NCBI GenBank assembly: GCA_910588135.1
Contig: CAJUOT010000008.1
Location: forward strand, 4,716 to 68,715
DNA from: an uncultured Oscillospiraceae bacterium
GTDB lineage: Bacteria; Bacillota; Clostridia; Oscillospirales; Oscillospiraceae
DNA length: 64,000 nt
Direction of reading: 5' to 3'
Each line of letters opens with the position of its first letter. Positions within the stretch are counted from its first letter, which is position 1. The translations under genes were made by a program, and so were the position numbers. The notes under the pieces are model-generated. The model saw nothing but the letters and a program-made list of their open reading frames with translations. It was not told the DNA's origin and made no database searches. This document shows positions 55,759-64,000 of this stretch, in pieces.

Positions 55759-58080
55759 TTATGTTCTCACATCCAGTTTGATGGCAATCACCGTCCGGTC
55801 ATCCCCGCTGCCCGAGCGCTCGCCGCTCTCCCGCAGCACCTGGGCCGCCAGCGCCTGGGGGGACAGGCCGTCGAAGCCGGCCAGCAGGCTTCGCACCCAG
55901 TGGTCGTCCCTGCCGGTGGTCACCCCGTCGCTCACCAGCAGCACACAGTCCCCCGCATCCAGAGACAGGGGAAAGGCGTCCGGCCCGGCGGCAGGTCCGG
56001 CGGCCACCCCCGCCGGGAGGGACTCGCCGCATAGCCGCTCCACCACGCCCCCCCGGCGCAGGTAGGTGGGGGCCGCACCCAGCTTGTACACCGCGCTGCT
56101 GCCGCTGAACAGGTCGATCTGGAGCAGATCCACCGTGGTAAACCCCCCCTCCTCCTCCCCCCGGAGGGCCAGGGCCTCCCCCACGGTGCTGAGCGCTTCC
56201 TCGGGGGCGAGGCCCGCCCGCAGGAACTTCTCCAGCAACCGCAGGGCGTTCTCGCTGTCCTCCCGGGCATCGGGACCGCTGCCCATGCCGTCGCACAGCA
56301 GGAAATTCAGCCTGCCGGAGCCGTCCTTGAACCACACCCCCGCGTCCCCGCTGACGCTCTGGCCCTGCCGGTCCGCCCCTGCCACCCCGGCCACCGCCAT
56401 CAGCGGCTCCTTCTGGCTCAGGCGGGCGTGGTCCCGCTGGCTGTCCGCGTCCCGCAGGGGGCAGCCCAGCAGGGCGGACAGCCTCCCGATTTCTCCCTCC
56501 CGGCTGAGCTGTTCCGCGCCGGGGCCCTCCACCTCCAGCTGCAGGTGTCCGTGCCGGTCGGTATACACGGCGCACCTGCCCTCCAGGCCAAGGGCGGCCA
56601 GCCGCTGCTTCACCAGCCGCTGGCGGCGCACGTCCACCGCCGGCTCCTGGGCGATCTCCGCCGCCGCCCGGTCCAGCACCGCGGCCATATGCCCGTACTG
56701 GGCGCACACGGCCGCCCGGCTCTCCCGCACCCGGCTGTCAAACCGCCTGCGCTGGAGCAGGGCGGACAATTCCCCGTTGGCGGCCACCAGGAACGTCTCA
56801 AACCGGATGCACCGGCTGGAAAAATGGGGCGGGAAATCCTCCATCGCCCCTGCCCCCCGGTCCAGCATGGGGGGGAGGGCGTCGGCCAGGGCGTTTTTGG
56901 TGGCCTGGTACTCCCGCTGCCAGCACCGTTCCTTCTGCTTGCACTTGACGCACACCCGGTCCGCCGCCCGGTCAAAGATCCGGGCGGCGTCCCCGTCGTT
57001 GGGGACAGCCGGGGCCTGAAAGGCGGCGCGCAGCCCCCCGGACACAGCCCGGAAGGCCTCCGCGCTCTGCTTCAGATACCCGGCCGCAAATTGGCGGGCC
57101 TGGGCGCCCCCCTCCTCCGGCTCCTCCTGGCGGGCCAGGGCGGACAGCCGCCGCAGCAGCCTGTCCGGCAGGAGCAGAAACACCGCCGTCCCCGCAACCA
57201 GCTCCCAGGCCAGGGCCGCCGTCCCCTGCCCCGGCTCCCAGGTCCACACAATGGCCGCCGCCCCGCTCAGCGCATAGGCCGCCGCGCACATCAGGCGGCT
57301 CTGCTTTACAAAGACCCCCGCCACCAGCCCGGGCAGGGCGTAGACCAGGGTGTAATAGGCGGGCTGTCCGGCGGAAAAGCCCATGGCCAGCCCCGCCGCC
57401 ACCCCGGCGGCGGCCCCCAGCCCCGCGCCGCCCCTCCAGGCCGCCGCCAGCACAATGGGCACACACAGCACCCGGCCCAGGGACCAGCCCCCCGCCACCG
57501 TCACCCGGGTGAGGGTCATCAGCAGCGTGGCGCACAGGGTGATGGCCCCCGCCAGCTGGGGCGCAGACAGCTCCCCGCCTGGTCGGCGCTTCTCCCACAG
57601 GTCGAAGGCCTGCCGGTAGAGGCAGACCGTCCCGGCGGTGAGCGCCACCTCGGTGACAAACCCCACCGCCGTCCCCCGCCCCCACCCGGCGGCGGACTGG
57701 TAGACAAAGCCCACCATGCCGTTGAGGGCGGCGGCCACCGCCGGCATGAACCAGGGGCGGCGGTAGAGTTCAAACTCCCCCAGGGCCAGGGTCACGGCGT
57801 ACACCATCATGGAGGCCGCGATGTAGCGCAGCCCCTCCACCACCCCCCGGAAGGACAGGTAGCCCAGCACCGCGCCCAGCAGGGCGGCAAACCCCTCCGC
57901 CCCGGGCTGGCACACCGCCACCAGCGCAAGGGCAAACAGCGCGTGCCCCCCCATCAGCTCCGCCCCCGCCAGCACCGCCGAGAGCAGGAACCGTATCCCG
58001 CAGTCGGACAGCTTCATCACCGTGGGCACGGACAGCCCCCGCCCCCGCTTTTCCCGCCTGGTCCCTTCTTTTGCCGTCAT
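55759..58080 (-). CDS. spoIIE: Stage II sporulation protein E, serine phosphatase
   Basis: 773 aa. About ten membrane helices in the first ~330 residues, a central oligomerisation region with a Cys cluster (RVCVKCKQKERC), and a C-terminal PP2C domain (~560-773) with LCDGMGSGPDARED, FTTVDLLQIDL, VLLVSDGVTTG and SGDDRTVIAIKL. It dephosphorylates SpoIIAA to release sigma-F and helps asymmetric division. The ATG at 58080 follows GGAGGGATGCG; codons upstream have no RBS. Confidence 0.96.
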   Translation of the reverse strand: MTAKEGTRREKRGRGLSVPTVMKLSDCGIRFLLSAVLAGAELMGGHALFALALVAVCQPGAEGFAALLGAVLGYLSFRGVVEGLRYIAASMMVYAVTLALGEFELYRRPWFMPAVAAALNGMVGFVYQSAAGWGRGTAVGFVTEVALTAGTVCLYRQAFDLWEKRRPGGELSAPQLAGAITLCATLLMTLTRVTVAGGWSLGRVLCVPIVLAAAWRGGAGLGAAAGVAAGLAMGFSAGQPAYYTLVYALPGLVAGVFVKQSRLMCAAAYALSGAAAIVWTWEPGQGTAALAWELVAGTAVFLLLPDRLLRRLSALARQEEPEEGGAQARQFAAGYLKQSAEAFRAVSGGLRAAFQAPAVPNDGDAARIFDRAADRVCVKCKQKERCWQREYQATKNALADALPPMLDRGAGAMEDFPPHFSSRCIRFETFLVAANGELSALLQRRRFDSRVRESRAAVCAQYGHMAAVLDRAAAEIAQEPAVDVRRQRLVKQRLAALGLEGRCAVYTDRHGHLQLEVEGPGAEQLSREGEIGRLSALLGCPLRDADSQRDHARLSQKEPLMAVAGVAGADRQGQSVSGDAGVWFKDGSGRLNFLLCDGMGSGPDAREDSENALRLLEKFLRAGLAPEEALSTVGEALALRGEEEGGFTTVDLLQIDLFSGSSAVYKLGAAPTYLRRGGVVERLCGESLPAGVAAGPAAGPDAFPLSLDAGDCVLLVSDGVTTGRDDHWVRSLLAGFDGLSPQALAAQVLRESGERSGSGDDRTVIAIKLDVRT

Positions 58081-58140
58081 GGCGCATCCCTCCGTGGTCA
58101 GCTTCTTAAGTACAGCGTCCCATATTATGGTAACTCCGTT

Positions 58141-58146
58141 ATTATA
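58141..58146 (-). promoter_or_regulatory. -10 element of spoIIE
   Basis: Minus strand TATAAT about 60 bp upstream of the ATG, with no good -35 at 17 bp, as for the Spo0A-activated spoIIE promoter of Bacillus. No clear 0A box was found here. Confidence 0.5.
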
Positions 58147-58181
58147 GGACAGGCCGCTCGAAAAGGTGGTCGGAACCTGTC

Positions 58182-58211
58182 TTGCATTTCCACCCGGAGA
58201 TGTGTTAAGAT
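58182..58211 (+). promoter_or_regulatory. Promoter of dusB
   Basis: TTGCAT (58182-58187) and TAAGAT (58206-58211) with an 18-bp spacer; divergent from spoIIE. Confidence 0.55.
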
Positions 58212-58250
58212 GGGAAGGAATCACTTTTCTCTTTTCGGGGGACCGCTTCG

Positions 58251-59243
58251 ATGAAAATCGGCAATGTGGAACTGAACACCCGGCTAGCCCTGGGCCCTAT
58301 GGCGGGGGTCACCGACCTGGCCTTCCGCACGGTGTGCCGGGAGCTGTCCGGGTGCTATACCGTGTCCGAGATGGTCAGCGCCAAGGCCCTGTGCTACGGG
58401 GATAAAAAGACCCCCGCGCTGCTGGAGCTGGGGGAGGGGGAGCATCCCGCCGCCGTCCAGATTTTCGGCAGCGACGAGCCCTTCATGGAAAAGGGGGCGG
58501 CTCTGGCCCTGGAGCGGTCAGGGGCCGATATCCTGGATGTCAACATGGGCTGCCCCGTCCCCAAGGTAGTCAATTCCGGGGACGGCTCCGCCCTCATGCG
58601 CGACCCGGCCAAGGCCCAGCGGGTGGCGGCGGCGGTGGTGCGGGGCGCGGCGGGAAAACCCGTCACCGTCAAATTCCGGCTGGGCTGGGACAGGGGCTCC
58701 ATCAACTGTGTGGAGTTCGCCCGCCGCATGGAGGACGCGGGGGTGTCCGCCGTGGCCGTCCACGGCCGGACCCGCACCCAGATGTACTCCGGCGCGGCCA
58801 GCTGGGACCATATCCGGCAGGTGAAGGAGGCGGTGTCCATCCCGGTCATCGCCAACGGGGACGTGTTTTCCGCCAGAGACGCGGTGCGCATCCTGGCCGT
58901 CACCGGGGCGGACATGGCCATGGTAGGCCGGGGGGCGTTCGGCAACCCCTGGCTGCTGGAGCAGTGCGCCGCCGCCCTGGAGGGCCGGGAAATTCCTCCC
59001 CTCCCGCCCCTGGCCCGTCGGATGGACGCCGCGGCGCGGCAGTTTGAGCTGGCGCTGGCCCACAAGGGGGAGAAAATCGCCTGCCTGGAAATGCGCAAGC
59101 ATCTGGCCTGGTATCTCAAGGGGGTGCCCTACGCCTCCTATTGGAAGGAGCGGGCGTGCAAGCTCCAAAGCGCGGAGGAGTTTGGCCGGGTGGCCGCGGG
59201 CATCAGGCGGGATCTGGCCGGCCCGGAGGCGCGGGATGGATAG
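58251..59243 (+). CDS. dusB: tRNA-dihydrouridine synthase
   Basis: 330 aa. LALGPMAGVTDLAFR, VQIFGSDEPFM, the catalytic Cys in DVNMGCPVPKVV, VKFRLGWD, VHGRTRTQMYSGAASWD and IANGDVFS fit the FMN-dependent DusB group. It reduces uridine in the tRNA D-loop. Start after GGGGGACCGCTTCG, a modest RBS. First of three overlapping genes. Confidence 0.95.
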   Translation: MKIGNVELNTRLALGPMAGVTDLAFRTVCRELSGCYTVSEMVSAKALCYGDKKTPALLELGEGEHPAAVQIFGSDEPFMEKGAALALERSGADILDVNMGCPVPKVVNSGDGSALMRDPAKAQRVAAAVVRGAAGKPVTVKFRLGWDRGSINCVEFARRMEDAGVSAVAVHGRTRTQMYSGAASWDHIRQVKEAVSIPVIANGDVFSARDAVRILAVTGADMAMVGRGAFGNPWLLEQCAAALEGREIPPLPPLARRMDAAARQFELALAHKGEKIACLEMRKHLAWYLKGVPYASYWKERACKLQSAEEFGRVAAGIRRDLAGPEARDG

Positions 59244-59910
59244 GCGCGCGCCGTCAAATGCCGTCATCCCGTTTTTGCTGACAGAGGGCGTGCTGTACGC
59301 TTTCTTTCTGTTCCTGGACGCAGCAGGGGATTCTGAGGCCGCCGTCCCGGTCAAATACGCGGGCATCCTGCTCTGTCTGGCCTTCTCCCTGCTGTGCGCC
59401 GCCCGGGGCGGGGACAGGCTGGCGCCCCTGGCGCTGGCCCTCACCGCCTGCGCCGACTGGTTCCTGCTGGTGCGCAACGGCCGCTACGCCCTGGGCGTGG
59501 CCCTGTTCCTGTGCGTCCAGACCGTCTACCTGCTCCGGCTCCGCCGGGCTGGGGCTCCCTCCGCATGGTTTCTCCGCTCCTCGCTGGCGCTTCTGGGCGG
59601 GCTGGCGGTGTGCGCCGCCGGAATGGCCTCGCCCTTAAACCTGCTGGCGGCGCTGTATTTCTCCCAGCTGCTGTCCAACACCGCCCTGGCCTGGACGCGG
59701 CGGGGGACACGCTGGCGTGTCTTCGCCCTGGGCCTCACCCTGTTCATCGGGTGCGACGCCTGCGTGGGGCTGTTCAATGTCCTGCCCCCCTCTTCTCCCC
59801 TCTTCCCCGCCGTATCCATCGGGATGTGGCTGTTTTACCTTCCCTCCCAAGTGCTCATCGCCCTGTCCGCCCTGCCCGGAAAGGAGGCCCTCCATGGACA
59901 AAACCAGTAA
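59236..59910 (+). CDS. YhhN/lysoplasmalogenase-like membrane protein
   Basis: 224 aa with about eight helices. TACADWFLLVRNGRYALGVALFLCVQTVYLLRL and FIGCDACVGLFNVL, with a closing YLPSQVLIALS, resemble the YhhN/TMEM86 pattern in which Asp residues sit in the membrane. The match is weak, so function is only a suggestion. The ATG lies inside the end of dusB (8-bp overlap). Confidence 0.6.
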   Translation: MDRRAPSNAVIPFLLTEGVLYAFFLFLDAAGDSEAAVPVKYAGILLCLAFSLLCAARGGDRLAPLALALTACADWFLLVRNGRYALGVALFLCVQTVYLLRLRRAGAPSAWFLRSSLALLGGLAVCAAGMASPLNLLAALYFSQLLSNTALAWTRRGTRWRVFALGLTLFIGCDACVGLFNVLPPSSPLFPAVSIGMWLFYLPSQVLIALSALPGKEALHGQNQ

Positions 59911-60565
59911 ACCTCTCTCCGTTCTTCTGGCCGTCATGACGGCCCTGGCCCTGCTGACCGCCGCCATCGCCGCCCCCATCCTGTGCCGCCCCTTCTACTA
60001 CGCCCACATCGGCCCCCTGGGGCTGGAGGAACGCACCGGCCTCACCCGGGCCGAGATCAAAACCGCCTTCGACGAGATGCTGGACTACTGCCTGGGGGCC
60101 GGGGAATTTTCCACCGGCGTGCTCAAATGGTCGGAGCGCGGCAAGAGCCACTTCACCGACGTGCGCGCCCTGTTCCTGCTGGATTTGCGGGTGCTGGCCT
60201 GCGCCCTGGGTACGCTGGGGGCGCTTGCCTATTTCATCTGGCGGGGCCGGATGAGGCCCGCCCCCCTGCTGGGCCGCGGGCCCGCCTTCTGGGCGGGGGC
60301 TGGGCTGGGGGGCGTGTTCCTTCTCACCGCCGCCCTGGCCGCCCTGGATTTTGACCGGGCCTTCGTGGTGTTCCACGCCCTGTTCTTCCCCGGCAAAGAC
60401 AATTGGATATTTGATCCCGCCCAGGATCAGATCATCAACATTCTGCCCCAGGAATTCTTCCGCAACTGCGCCATCCTGATCCTGGCTCTTCTGCTGCTGG
60501 GCTGCGCCGCCCTGGCGGTCTTTGACCTTGCCCGCACAAAAAGGCCGGCGGGCCGGGAAAAATAA
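59894..60565 (+). CDS. TIGR01906/DUF1461 integral membrane protein
   Basis: 223 aa, four helices. GKSHFTDVRALFLLDLR and FVVFHALFFPGKDNWIFDP, then DQIINILPQEFFRNCAIL are the signatures of the TIGR01906 (DUF1461) family; a related intramolecular lipoprotein acyltransferase (Lit) belongs to this superfamily. It overlaps the gene before it by 17 bp, with AAGGAGG as RBS inside that gene. Confidence 0.88.
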   Translation: MDKTSKPLSVLLAVMTALALLTAAIAAPILCRPFYYAHIGPLGLEERTGLTRAEIKTAFDEMLDYCLGAGEFSTGVLKWSERGKSHFTDVRALFLLDLRVLACALGTLGALAYFIWRGRMRPAPLLGRGPAFWAGAGLGGVFLLTAALAALDFDRAFVVFHALFFPGKDNWIFDPAQDQIINILPQEFFRNCAILILALLLLGCAALAVFDLARTKRPAGREK

Positions 60566-60576
60566 TCTAAATTCTT

Positions 60577-60616
60577 AGAACGAACGTTTGACAAGTCGAA
60601 CGCGGTGTGGTATAAT
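60577..60616 (+). promoter_or_regulatory. lexA promoter with LexA box
   Basis: TTGACA (60588-60593), 17 bp, TATAAT (60611-60616): a full consensus. GAAC-GAAC-GTTT at 60578-60589 matches the Gram-positive LexA box CGAACNNNNGTTYG and overlaps the -35, indicating autorepression. Confidence 0.88.
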
Positions 60617-60713
60617 GCAACTGTGTACAACAACCTCACCTATTTCCGGCGCAGCCCCCAGCGGGCGCGTCCGGCGTCCCCACCCCGGGACGATTTTGGA
60701 AGGAGCTTGCGCC

Positions 60714-61316
60714 ATGGCTAAATTGACCCCGAAGCAGCAGCAGATCTACGACTACATCCTGGCCTTCGCCGGGGAGCACGGCTATCCCCCCTCCGTGCGG
60801 GAAATCGCCGAGGCTGTGGGGCTGAAGTCCCCCGCCACCGTTCATTTCCACCTGAAGGGCCTGCGGGAAGCGGGCTACATCTCCCAGGCCGAGGGCAAGA
60901 CCCGGGCCATCACCATCACCGACGGCAGCTACAACCGCAAGGACCAGGTGCCGCTGGTGGGCTATGTGGCGGCGGGCGCCCCCATCCTGGCCCAGGAGAA
61001 CATTGAGGAGTACCTCACGTTCGACACCGGCGGCCTCACCGGCGAGCATTTCGCCCTGAAAGTGCGGGGCGAGTCCATGCTGGAGGCCGGCATCCTCCCC
61101 GGCGATCTGGTGGTGGTCCACCAGCAGCCCCTGGCCCGGAACGGGGACATTGTGGTGGCCCTCTTTGAAGACGAGGCCACCGTCAAAACCTTCCGCCGCG
61201 ACGGGGACGGCCATATCTGGCTCCACCCGGAGAATTCCAGCGGCGAATACCAGCCCATCGACGGCGAGGGCTGCTCCATCCTGGGCCGGGTGGTGGCAGT
61301 CATCCGCCGCTATTGA
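60714..61316 (+). CDS. lexA: LexA repressor
   Basis: 200 aa. Winged HTH: LTPKQQQIYDYILAFAGEHGYPPSVREIAEAVGLKSPATVHFHL. Peptidase domain: cleavage site VAAGAP (~84), Ser in RGESMLEAGI (~119) and Lys in TVKTFRRD (~156). It represses the SOS genes and self-cleaves with RecA. The ATG at 60714 follows GGAAGGAGC. Its own LexA box stands ~125 bp upstream. Confidence 0.97.
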   Translation: MAKLTPKQQQIYDYILAFAGEHGYPPSVREIAEAVGLKSPATVHFHLKGLREAGYISQAEGKTRAITITDGSYNRKDQVPLVGYVAAGAPILAQENIEEYLTFDTGGLTGEHFALKVRGESMLEAGILPGDLVVVHQQPLARNGDIVVALFEDEATVKTFRRDGDGHIWLHPENSSGEYQPIDGEGCSILGRVVAVIRRY

Positions 61317-61360
61317 CCGCCCATTCGGCAAATCTATATTGAGAAAGGGGACCTCTCAAC

Positions 61361-62887
61361 GTGAGAAAAGCCGGAATTCTAATGCCTATCTCCTCCCTCC
61401 CCTCCCCCTACGGCATCGGCACCCTGGGCGCCTGCGCCCGTCAGTTCGCGGACTTTCTGGCCGCCGGCGGGCAGAGCTGCTGGCAGCTGCTGCCCATCTG
61501 TCCCACCAGTTATGGGGATTCCCCCTACCAGTCCTTCTCCTCCTACGCCGGCAACCCCTACTTCATCGACCTGGACGACCTGGCGGCGGAGGGACTGCTC
61601 AGGCCGGAGGAATACCAGGGCCTGAGCTGGGGGGAGGACCCCCAGCGGGTGGACTACGGCCTGATGTACCTCCAGCGCTACCCGGTGCTGAAGAGGGCGG
61701 CGGAGCGGCTGCTGGCCGCCCCTCCCGCTGAATACGCCGTGTTCTGCGAGACGTCGGCCTGGCTGGACGACTACGCCCTGTTCATGGCCCTGAAGGACCA
61801 ACACAGCGGCGCGTCCTGGTTCACCTGGGAGCCGGATATCCGGCTGCGCCGTCCCAAGGCCCTGGCCGCCGCCAGACAGGCTTTGGCTGAACAGGTAGAT
61901 TTCTGGAAGGCCGTACAGTTCCTGTTTTTCCGGCAGTGGGCCGCCCTGAAGCGCTATGCCAACGGGCGGGGCGTGTCCATCATCGGTGACCTGCCTATCT
62001 ATGTATCCGCGGACAGCGCCGACGTGTGGGCCAACCCCGACCAGTTCCAGCTGGACGAGGAGGGCATCCCCACCGAGGTGGCGGGCTGCCCCCCCGACGG
62101 CTTCTCCGCCGACGGGCAGCTGTGGGGCAACCCCCTGTTCGACTGGGAGCGGATGAAGGAGGACGGCTACCGGTGGTGGCTGGACCGCATCGCCTACCAG
62201 TTCACCATCTATGACACTCTGCGCATCGATCACTTCCGGGGCTTCGACGCCTACTATGCCATCCCTTACGGGGAGGCCACCGCCCGGAACGGCAGCTGGC
62301 GGCCCGGCCCCGGCCTGGATTTCTTCAAGGCGGTCAACGCCAAGCTGGGCAAGCGGGATATCATCGCCGAGGACCTTGGCTTCCTCACCGACTCGGTGCG
62401 GGAGTTGCTGCGCAAAACAGGCTATCCCGGCATGAAGGTGCTGGAGTTCGCCTTTGACAGCCGGGACACCGGCAGCGACTACCTGCCCCACTGCTATCCC
62501 ACCCGCTGCGTGGCGTACACCGGCACCCATGACAACGACACCATCCTGGGCTGGCTGGCCACCGCGCCCAGAAAAGACGCGGCCTTCGCCAAGGCATACC
62601 TCCGCCTCAACGCCCGGGAGGGCTACCACTGGGGCATGATGCGGGCGGCCTGGGCCTCCCCCGCCGACCTGGCCGTGATGCAGGCCCAGGACCTGCTGGG
62701 CCTGGGCAGCGAGGCGCGGATCAACATCCCCTCCACCCTGGGGGAAAACTGGAAGTGGCGGGCCCTGCCCGGCGTTTTCACCCCTCAGCTGGCCCGCCGG
62801 CTGCGGAAAGAGGCCAAGGTTTACCAGCGCCTGCCCAAGCCCAAAAAGGCCTCTCCCTCCAAAAAAAACGCTTCCAAAACGGTATGA
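61361..62887 (+). CDS. malQ: 4-alpha-glucanotransferase (amylomaltase, GH77)
   Basis: 508 aa. YGDSPYQSFSSYAGNPYFIDL, IIGDLPIYVSADSADVWANP, the nucleophile region DTLRIDHFRGFDAYYAIP, acid/base IIAEDLGFLTD and the transition-state Asp in YTGTHDNDTILGW are all present. It disproportionates maltodextrins or trims glycogen. The GTG at 61361 follows AAAGGGGACC; an ATG at 61382 is a second choice. It converges with the sugar ABC ATPase gene. Confidence 0.96.
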   Translation: MRKAGILMPISSLPSPYGIGTLGACARQFADFLAAGGQSCWQLLPICPTSYGDSPYQSFSSYAGNPYFIDLDDLAAEGLLRPEEYQGLSWGEDPQRVDYGLMYLQRYPVLKRAAERLLAAPPAEYAVFCETSAWLDDYALFMALKDQHSGASWFTWEPDIRLRRPKALAAARQALAEQVDFWKAVQFLFFRQWAALKRYANGRGVSIIGDLPIYVSADSADVWANPDQFQLDEEGIPTEVAGCPPDGFSADGQLWGNPLFDWERMKEDGYRWWLDRIAYQFTIYDTLRIDHFRGFDAYYAIPYGEATARNGSWRPGPGLDFFKAVNAKLGKRDIIAEDLGFLTDSVRELLRKTGYPGMKVLEFAFDSRDTGSDYLPHCYPTRCVAYTGTHDNDTILGWLATAPRKDAAFAKAYLRLNAREGYHWGMMRAAWASPADLAVMQAQDLLGLGSEARINIPSTLGENWKWRALPGVFTPQLARRLRKEAKVYQRLPKPKKASPSKKNASKTV

Positions 62888-62890
62888 CAA

Positions 62891-62917
62891 GAGCGGCGCG
62901 CCTCTGGCGCGCCGCTC
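62891..62917. terminator. Terminator after malQ
   Basis: GAGCGGCGCGC (62891-62901) pairs with GCGCGCCGCTC (62907-62917), then TTCCCTTT. Confidence 0.85.
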
Positions 62918-62941
62918 TTCCCTTTCGCCGGGAAACGAGAA

Positions 62942-62979
62942 GCCCGCGGGCCGGTTAACCGGTCCGCGGGCCGCTTTTT
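62942..62979. terminator. Second palindromic terminator between convergent genes
   Basis: 62942-62956 and 62957-62971 form a near-perfect inverted repeat (GCCCGCGG...CCGCGGGC, centre GGTTAACC), followed on the plus strand by CTTTTTG. Confidence 0.75.
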
Positions 62980-62993
62980 GTTCTCCCTTGGGG

Positions 62994-64000
<1,007 letters not shown>

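Noticed and set aside
55759..58254. Large plus-strand open frames opposite spoIIE
   Set aside because: They are shadows of the GC-rich spoIIE coding strand, with Pro/Arg/Gly-rich translations and no RBS.

Overview
This 64 kb window is high-GC Gram-positive chromosome from an endospore-forming anaerobe. It carries spoIIE, spoIIR, matches to Spo0A boxes, a LexA gene behind a Gram-positive-type LexA box, a tmRNA and SmpB, and the butyrate genes crt and hbd. Gene content and codon use suggest an Oscillospiraceae-type gut Clostridium (Flavonifractor/Lawsonibacter-like); that assignment is inference. No rRNA, tRNA, CRISPR array or insertion sequence was recognised. Both ends are cut inside genes: cinA on the left and a ugpC/msmK-type ATPase on the right.

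Layout. 1-10.5 kb: cinA diverges from an aromatic cluster (aroF, a DUF6054-like gene, aroB, an aroA-acetyltransferase fusion, aroC, a gamma carbonic-anhydrase-like gene, pheA, aroK, aroQ, aroE). It holds every step from DAHP to chorismate, plus the branch to phenylpyruvate. 10.5-16.7 kb: a lipoprotein, ispE, spoIIR, an ECF S-component with a kinase behind an attenuator-like leader, a cytidylate-kinase-like gene, a PAS/degenerate-GGDEF protein and a CheY-like receiver. 16.7-25.6 kb, minus strand: FapA/DUF342, a TetR-DUF308-MMPL-YhgE-like export group, an AI-2E-type transporter and an HxlR regulator. 25.8-28.8 kb: an MBL-like protein without the metal motif, then a macrodomain / NTF2-like / SirTM sirtuin operon for reversible protein ADP-ribosylation.

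28.9-36.3 kb is the most interesting part. A tyrosine recombinase gene ends 8 bp before one arm of a perfect 23-bp inverted repeat (29756-29778 and 30009-30031). The 230-bp segment between the arms holds a bidirectional terminator and a minus-strand extended -10 promoter. Just beyond the second arm begins a co-directional locus: a BTAD/SARP-type regulator, an O-antigen-ligase-like polymerase, a PGRP-type amidase, an LPXTG-like surface protein and a class B sortase. I read this as a phase-variable promoter switch, drawn here in the OFF orientation, controlling a cell-envelope programme. In the OFF orientation the second arm also forms a hairpin that buries the regulator's ribosome-binding site.

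36.3-64 kb is mostly housekeeping: ssrA (tmRNA), a cyclophilin, smpB, murI, a DUF1934 gene, then rimP-nusA-ylxR-L7Ae-infB, a low-GC DUF559 gene pair, rbfA, nrnA, truB, ribF and a DUF554 gene. crt and hbd follow, then a DUF6514-like gene behind three 10-bp-phased Spo0A-like boxes, an ATPase, spoIIE, dusB, two membrane proteins, lexA and malQ. Several families of short palindromic or MITE-like repeats lie between these genes. One spacer carries a diverged second copy of the 3' end of infB.
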